Shown here: positions 61,572 to 64,000 of the stretch, in pieces
How the letters are laid out: each line of letters starts with the position of its first letter
Numbering within the stretch: the stretch's first letter is position 1
From: Joostella atrarenae
GTDB lineage: Bacteria; Bacteroidota; Bacteroidia; Flavobacteriales; Flavobacteriaceae
Assembly (NCBI RefSeq): GCF_021764745.1
Contig: NZ_JAETXX010000002.1
Span: 372,001 to 436,000, forward strand
Direction of reading: 5' to 3'
Length of the DNA: 64,000 nt
The notes under the pieces: generated by a model
Database searches by the model: none
The model's input: only the letters and a program-made list of their open reading frames with translations
What the model was told of the DNA's origin: nothing
Translations under genes and position numbers: made by a program

Positions 61572-63116
61572 TTATCGAGTTAACTCTTTCGCTTTTTCTT
61601 TGATAATATCTCCTACTGGTCGGTTTTGGATATTACTTTCTAACCACGAGATTATATCTAAATATAAGAAAGCACGCTTCTCATAAGGGTGATTCTCATA
61701 CTTTTTAAGCGATTTATGGAGTTTTTTAAACTCGTCTTTTAATTCACTTGGGAAAATCTCTCCTAAGTTTCTTAAAAACTTAATCATTTCCTTTTGTACG
61801 GCATGGAGGTCGTTCATCTTTAATAAAAACTTATAGGTGCTCTTAAGTTGGATCTCCAAATGGTAATCCATTCCAGCCTCATAATGCGCAACCAAACTTA
61901 AAACCCTAGCAAAACACATAAGATCCTCTCTCATGGTTAGGTTTTTATTATCAATAATCTTTTTAAGATATAAAATACACTTCTTATTGTCTCCTACTCC
62001 AAAATATAAACACGCAATTTTATAGTACAATACCATAATATGGTGTTCATCAATTTTATCACGATGTAATTTTACACCATCTACAATCTCCTTTTCTAAA
62101 TAAAGACCGTCTTCAAAAGTACCTTCTAAAAAATGTAGGTTTATTTTATTGCTATAGGTATATAAAAATGCTAAAACCTCCAAGTTATCATTCTTCGGGA
62201 ATTTATCACTAGCAATTACCTCTTGTAGTTTTGTGAGTGCTTCTTTAAATCCACGACGATTTTTCACATAAAACATCGACTCCAATAGGTAGTTATTTCC
62301 TTTTAAGAAAAATACAGGATTTAAGTAAATCATCTGTTCATTTTCATAAAACAACTCCACCCATCTTAGGGAATACTTATAACACGATAAAAAATCTTGA
62401 ATAAGAAAACTATACCAAAGTTGTGCTTTATAAAGCCATAGCTTCTCTCTAAAGTCTAATTCTGAAACTTTAAATTTCGGCAAGTGAGCTTTATAATATT
62501 CAGTAACCCATTTATATTCCTCGTCGCTTTTTACGTATCCAAATTTTAACATGATCCCGTATAACTGAAGCGACAAGTTGGATAATTTACTTGTTAGCAC
62601 ATTCTGCATGCTTAATTCTTTGGCTTGAATTGCCAATTCGTCCGCACGACCACTTATACTCCGGGTTATATATTGAGTTTCTATTACTTTTTCAAGCTCT
62701 ACAATCTCATAAGCTACTACCTTTTCTTGGTTTTCTATGGCTAGAGACTTCGCTTTATCTAAGATTTTTAAACTCTGCCTGTAAAGGCCTTTATGATATA
62801 GAATAGTAGCAAAATCTAACTGCTCACGAATTTGCAAACGCATATTCTGATTTACAGGATTTAATCGTAAGCTAACTAAGATCTGCTTGTATAAATGAGC
62901 TTTTAAATTGGAGAGCTGCTGCTTTTTAACAATCCCACTTTTTAAGATTTCAGATTCTTTATAATCATTCATCTTATCTAAGAGATTGAATAATGCCAAA
63001 AACTTAGCATCAGCATTTACTCCTAACCTATTAACATACAACTTAAATTGTCTCTTTTCTGATTTAGAAAGGGACTTAACTAATATAAATAAAGTGTCTT
63101 TTTGTTGACTTGTCAT
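61572..63116 (-). CDS. Large conserved helical (TPR-like) protein
   Basis: 514 residues, helical throughout, with TPR-like pairs such as LYRQSLKILDKAKSLAIENQEKVVAYEIVELEKVIE (about 115-150). The opening MTSQQKDTLFILVKSLSKSEKRQFKLYV is shared by a Bacteroidota-specific group of unknown function. There is no signal peptide. It faces away from leuA across about 150 bases. Confidence 0.65.
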   Translation of the reverse strand: MTSQQKDTLFILVKSLSKSEKRQFKLYVNRLGVNADAKFLALFNLLDKMNDYKESEILKSGIVKKQQLSNLKAHLYKQILVSLRLNPVNQNMRLQIREQLDFATILYHKGLYRQSLKILDKAKSLAIENQEKVVAYEIVELEKVIETQYITRSISGRADELAIQAKELSMQNVLTSKLSNLSLQLYGIMLKFGYVKSDEEYKWVTEYYKAHLPKFKVSELDFREKLWLYKAQLWYSFLIQDFLSCYKYSLRWVELFYENEQMIYLNPVFFLKGNNYLLESMFYVKNRRGFKEALTKLQEVIASDKFPKNDNLEVLAFLYTYSNKINLHFLEGTFEDGLYLEKEIVDGVKLHRDKIDEHHIMVLYYKIACLYFGVGDNKKCILYLKKIIDNKNLTMREDLMCFARVLSLVAHYEAGMDYHLEIQLKSTYKFLLKMNDLHAVQKEMIKFLRNLGEIFPSELKDEFKKLHKSLKKYENHPYEKRAFLYLDIISWLESNIQNRPVGDIIKEKAKELTR

Positions 63117-63269
63117 TGTAAAAATAAAACTTCAATTAACTGATTATCAATTAATTATTATTCGATAAGTATACTTAAGCATTGTAAAGAAATGGTTAAG
63201 CGGGCTTAAAATTACGAATACATAATATAAATTCGTATAACAAATTTGAAATTACATTAAATTATCAAG

Positions 63270-64000
63270 ATGAGTAAAGAAAAAGTCCAAATCTTTGACA
63301 CGACATTAAGAGACGGGGAACAAGTACCTGGATGCAAGCTTAATACAGAACAAAAGCTTGTTATTGCAAAACGTCTTGACGATCTAGGTGTTGATGTAAT
63401 CGAAGCAGGTTTCCCTATTTCAAGTCCGGGAGATTTTAATTCCGTTTCAGAAATAGCTAAAATAGTAAAAAATGCAACTGTATGTGGGCTTACCCGCTCG
63501 GTAAAGAAAGATATTGAAGTAGCTGCAGAAGCTATTAAGCATGCTGTAAGACCGAGAATACATACTGGAATTGGAACTTCAGCTTCACACATAAAATATA
63601 AATTCAAATCTACTCCTGAGGAAATTATAGAGCGTGCTGTTGCCGCTGTAAAATATGCCAAAACATTTGTAGAAGATGTAGAATTTTATGCAGAAGATGC
63701 CGGTCGTACAGACAATGAATATTTAGCACGTGTTTGCGAAGCTGTTATTAAAGCTGGAGCTACGGTATTAAATATCCCAGATACAACAGGATATTGCCTA
63801 CCCGAAGAATACGGTGCTAAAATGAGATACCTTAAAGAGAATGTAACTGGTATAGACAAGGCTATTCTTTCTTGCCACTGTCATAATGATTTAGGACTAG
63901 CAACTGCAAACTCTATTGCTGGTGTTGTTGGTGGTGCCAGACAAATAGAATGTACTATTAATGGTATAGGAGAGCGTGCAGGAAACACTTCTTTAGAGGA
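63270..64000 (+). CDS. leuA: 2-isopropylmalate synthase, 3' end outside window
   Basis: 243 residues of the N-terminal HMGL-like TIM barrel: [18 protein letters not shown] (about 7-24, with the metal-binding Asp), [12 protein letters not shown], the catalytic [14 protein letters not shown] (about 202-215) and [16 protein letters not shown] at the window edge. It condenses acetyl-CoA with 2-oxoisovalerate in the first committed step of leucine synthesis. The shorter single-domain form or isopropylmalate/citramalate relatives cannot be separated without the C-terminus. Confidence 0.9.
   Translation, partial: MSKEKVQIFDTTLRDGEQVPGCKLNTEQKLVIAKRLDDLGVDVIEAGFPISSPGDFNSVSEIAKIVKNATVCGLTRSVKKDIEVAAEAIKHAVRPRIHTGIGTSASHIKYKFKSTPEEIIERAVAAVKYAKTFVEDVEFYAEDAGRTDNEYLARVCEAVIKAGATVLNIPDTTGYCLPEEYGAKMRYLKENVTGIDKAILSCHCHNDLGLATANSIAGVVGGARQIECTINGIGERAGNTSLE

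Noticed and set aside
1-64000. tRNA or rRNA genes
   Set aside because: No cloverleaf with a GTTCNANNC T-loop and acceptor stem, and no rRNA-like sequence, could be recognised by eye on either strand.

Overview
The window is chromosomal DNA of a low-GC member of the Bacteroidota, almost certainly a flavobacterium. The evidence is the gene set: a tandem P460-type cytochrome lipoprotein, a flavobacterial PEP carboxylase, a QEGLA-motif protein, many short lipoproteins and beta-barrels, and no clear Shine-Dalgarno sites. Several starts are preceded by the Bacteroidota -7 element TAnnTTTG. I cannot name the genus.

Positions 1-35 kb and 54.4-64 kb are ordinary core genome. They hold chorismate synthase, LpxH-like and LpxL-like lipid A enzymes, GlmM, UvrA, PEP carboxylase, an Lrp regulator, an M14 peptidase facing an XRE regulator, GcvT, a Crp/Fnr regulator with an MBL/NTF2 pair, a DMT transporter and the start of LeuA. 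Local oddities are a duplicated, half-length P460 lipoprotein, a 37-residue protein with 14 cysteines next to a SigZ-like sigma factor, and a small higBA insert flanked by 55-bp direct repeats.

Positions 35.4-53.7 kb are different. About 15 short units, nearly all single-gene and all on the minus strand, are separated by long structured repeats of several families (here A, B, C, D, E and R1). Each repeat begins with AAC and ends with GTT on the plus strand. Outside those triplets each unit carries its own roughly 10-bp inverted pair: GTTNNNNNNN at its left end and the exact complement NNNNNNNAAC at its right end. Different units have different pairs. The repeats fold on the strand opposite the coding strand through long stems rich in G-T wobbles, and two copies of family A show compensatory changes. 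Read on the minus strand, this is the geometry of integron gene cassettes with attC sites: gene, then R'' (..AAC), then a structured site, then GTT starting the next cassette. The core is not the classical GTTRRRY, the complementarity is longer than in IntI cassettes, and no integrase is in the window. It is best described as an integron-like or CALIN-like array of an atypical type. Families B and D also carry a TAnnTTTG promoter element pointing into the neighbouring gene.

The cargo is typical of an accessory array: a ParDE toxin-antitoxin, a HEPN protein, an OLD-like ATPase-TOPRIM protein, a caspase-like protease, a NADAR protein, serine and alpha/beta hydrolases, exported proteins of unknown role, and a gene broken by an in-frame stop. 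An IS110-family element sits in one repeat immediately before the conserved GTT, and three near-identical composites carry the 3' end of an older IS110 copy at the same spot. This parallels the known IS1111-attC elements that target integron attC sites.
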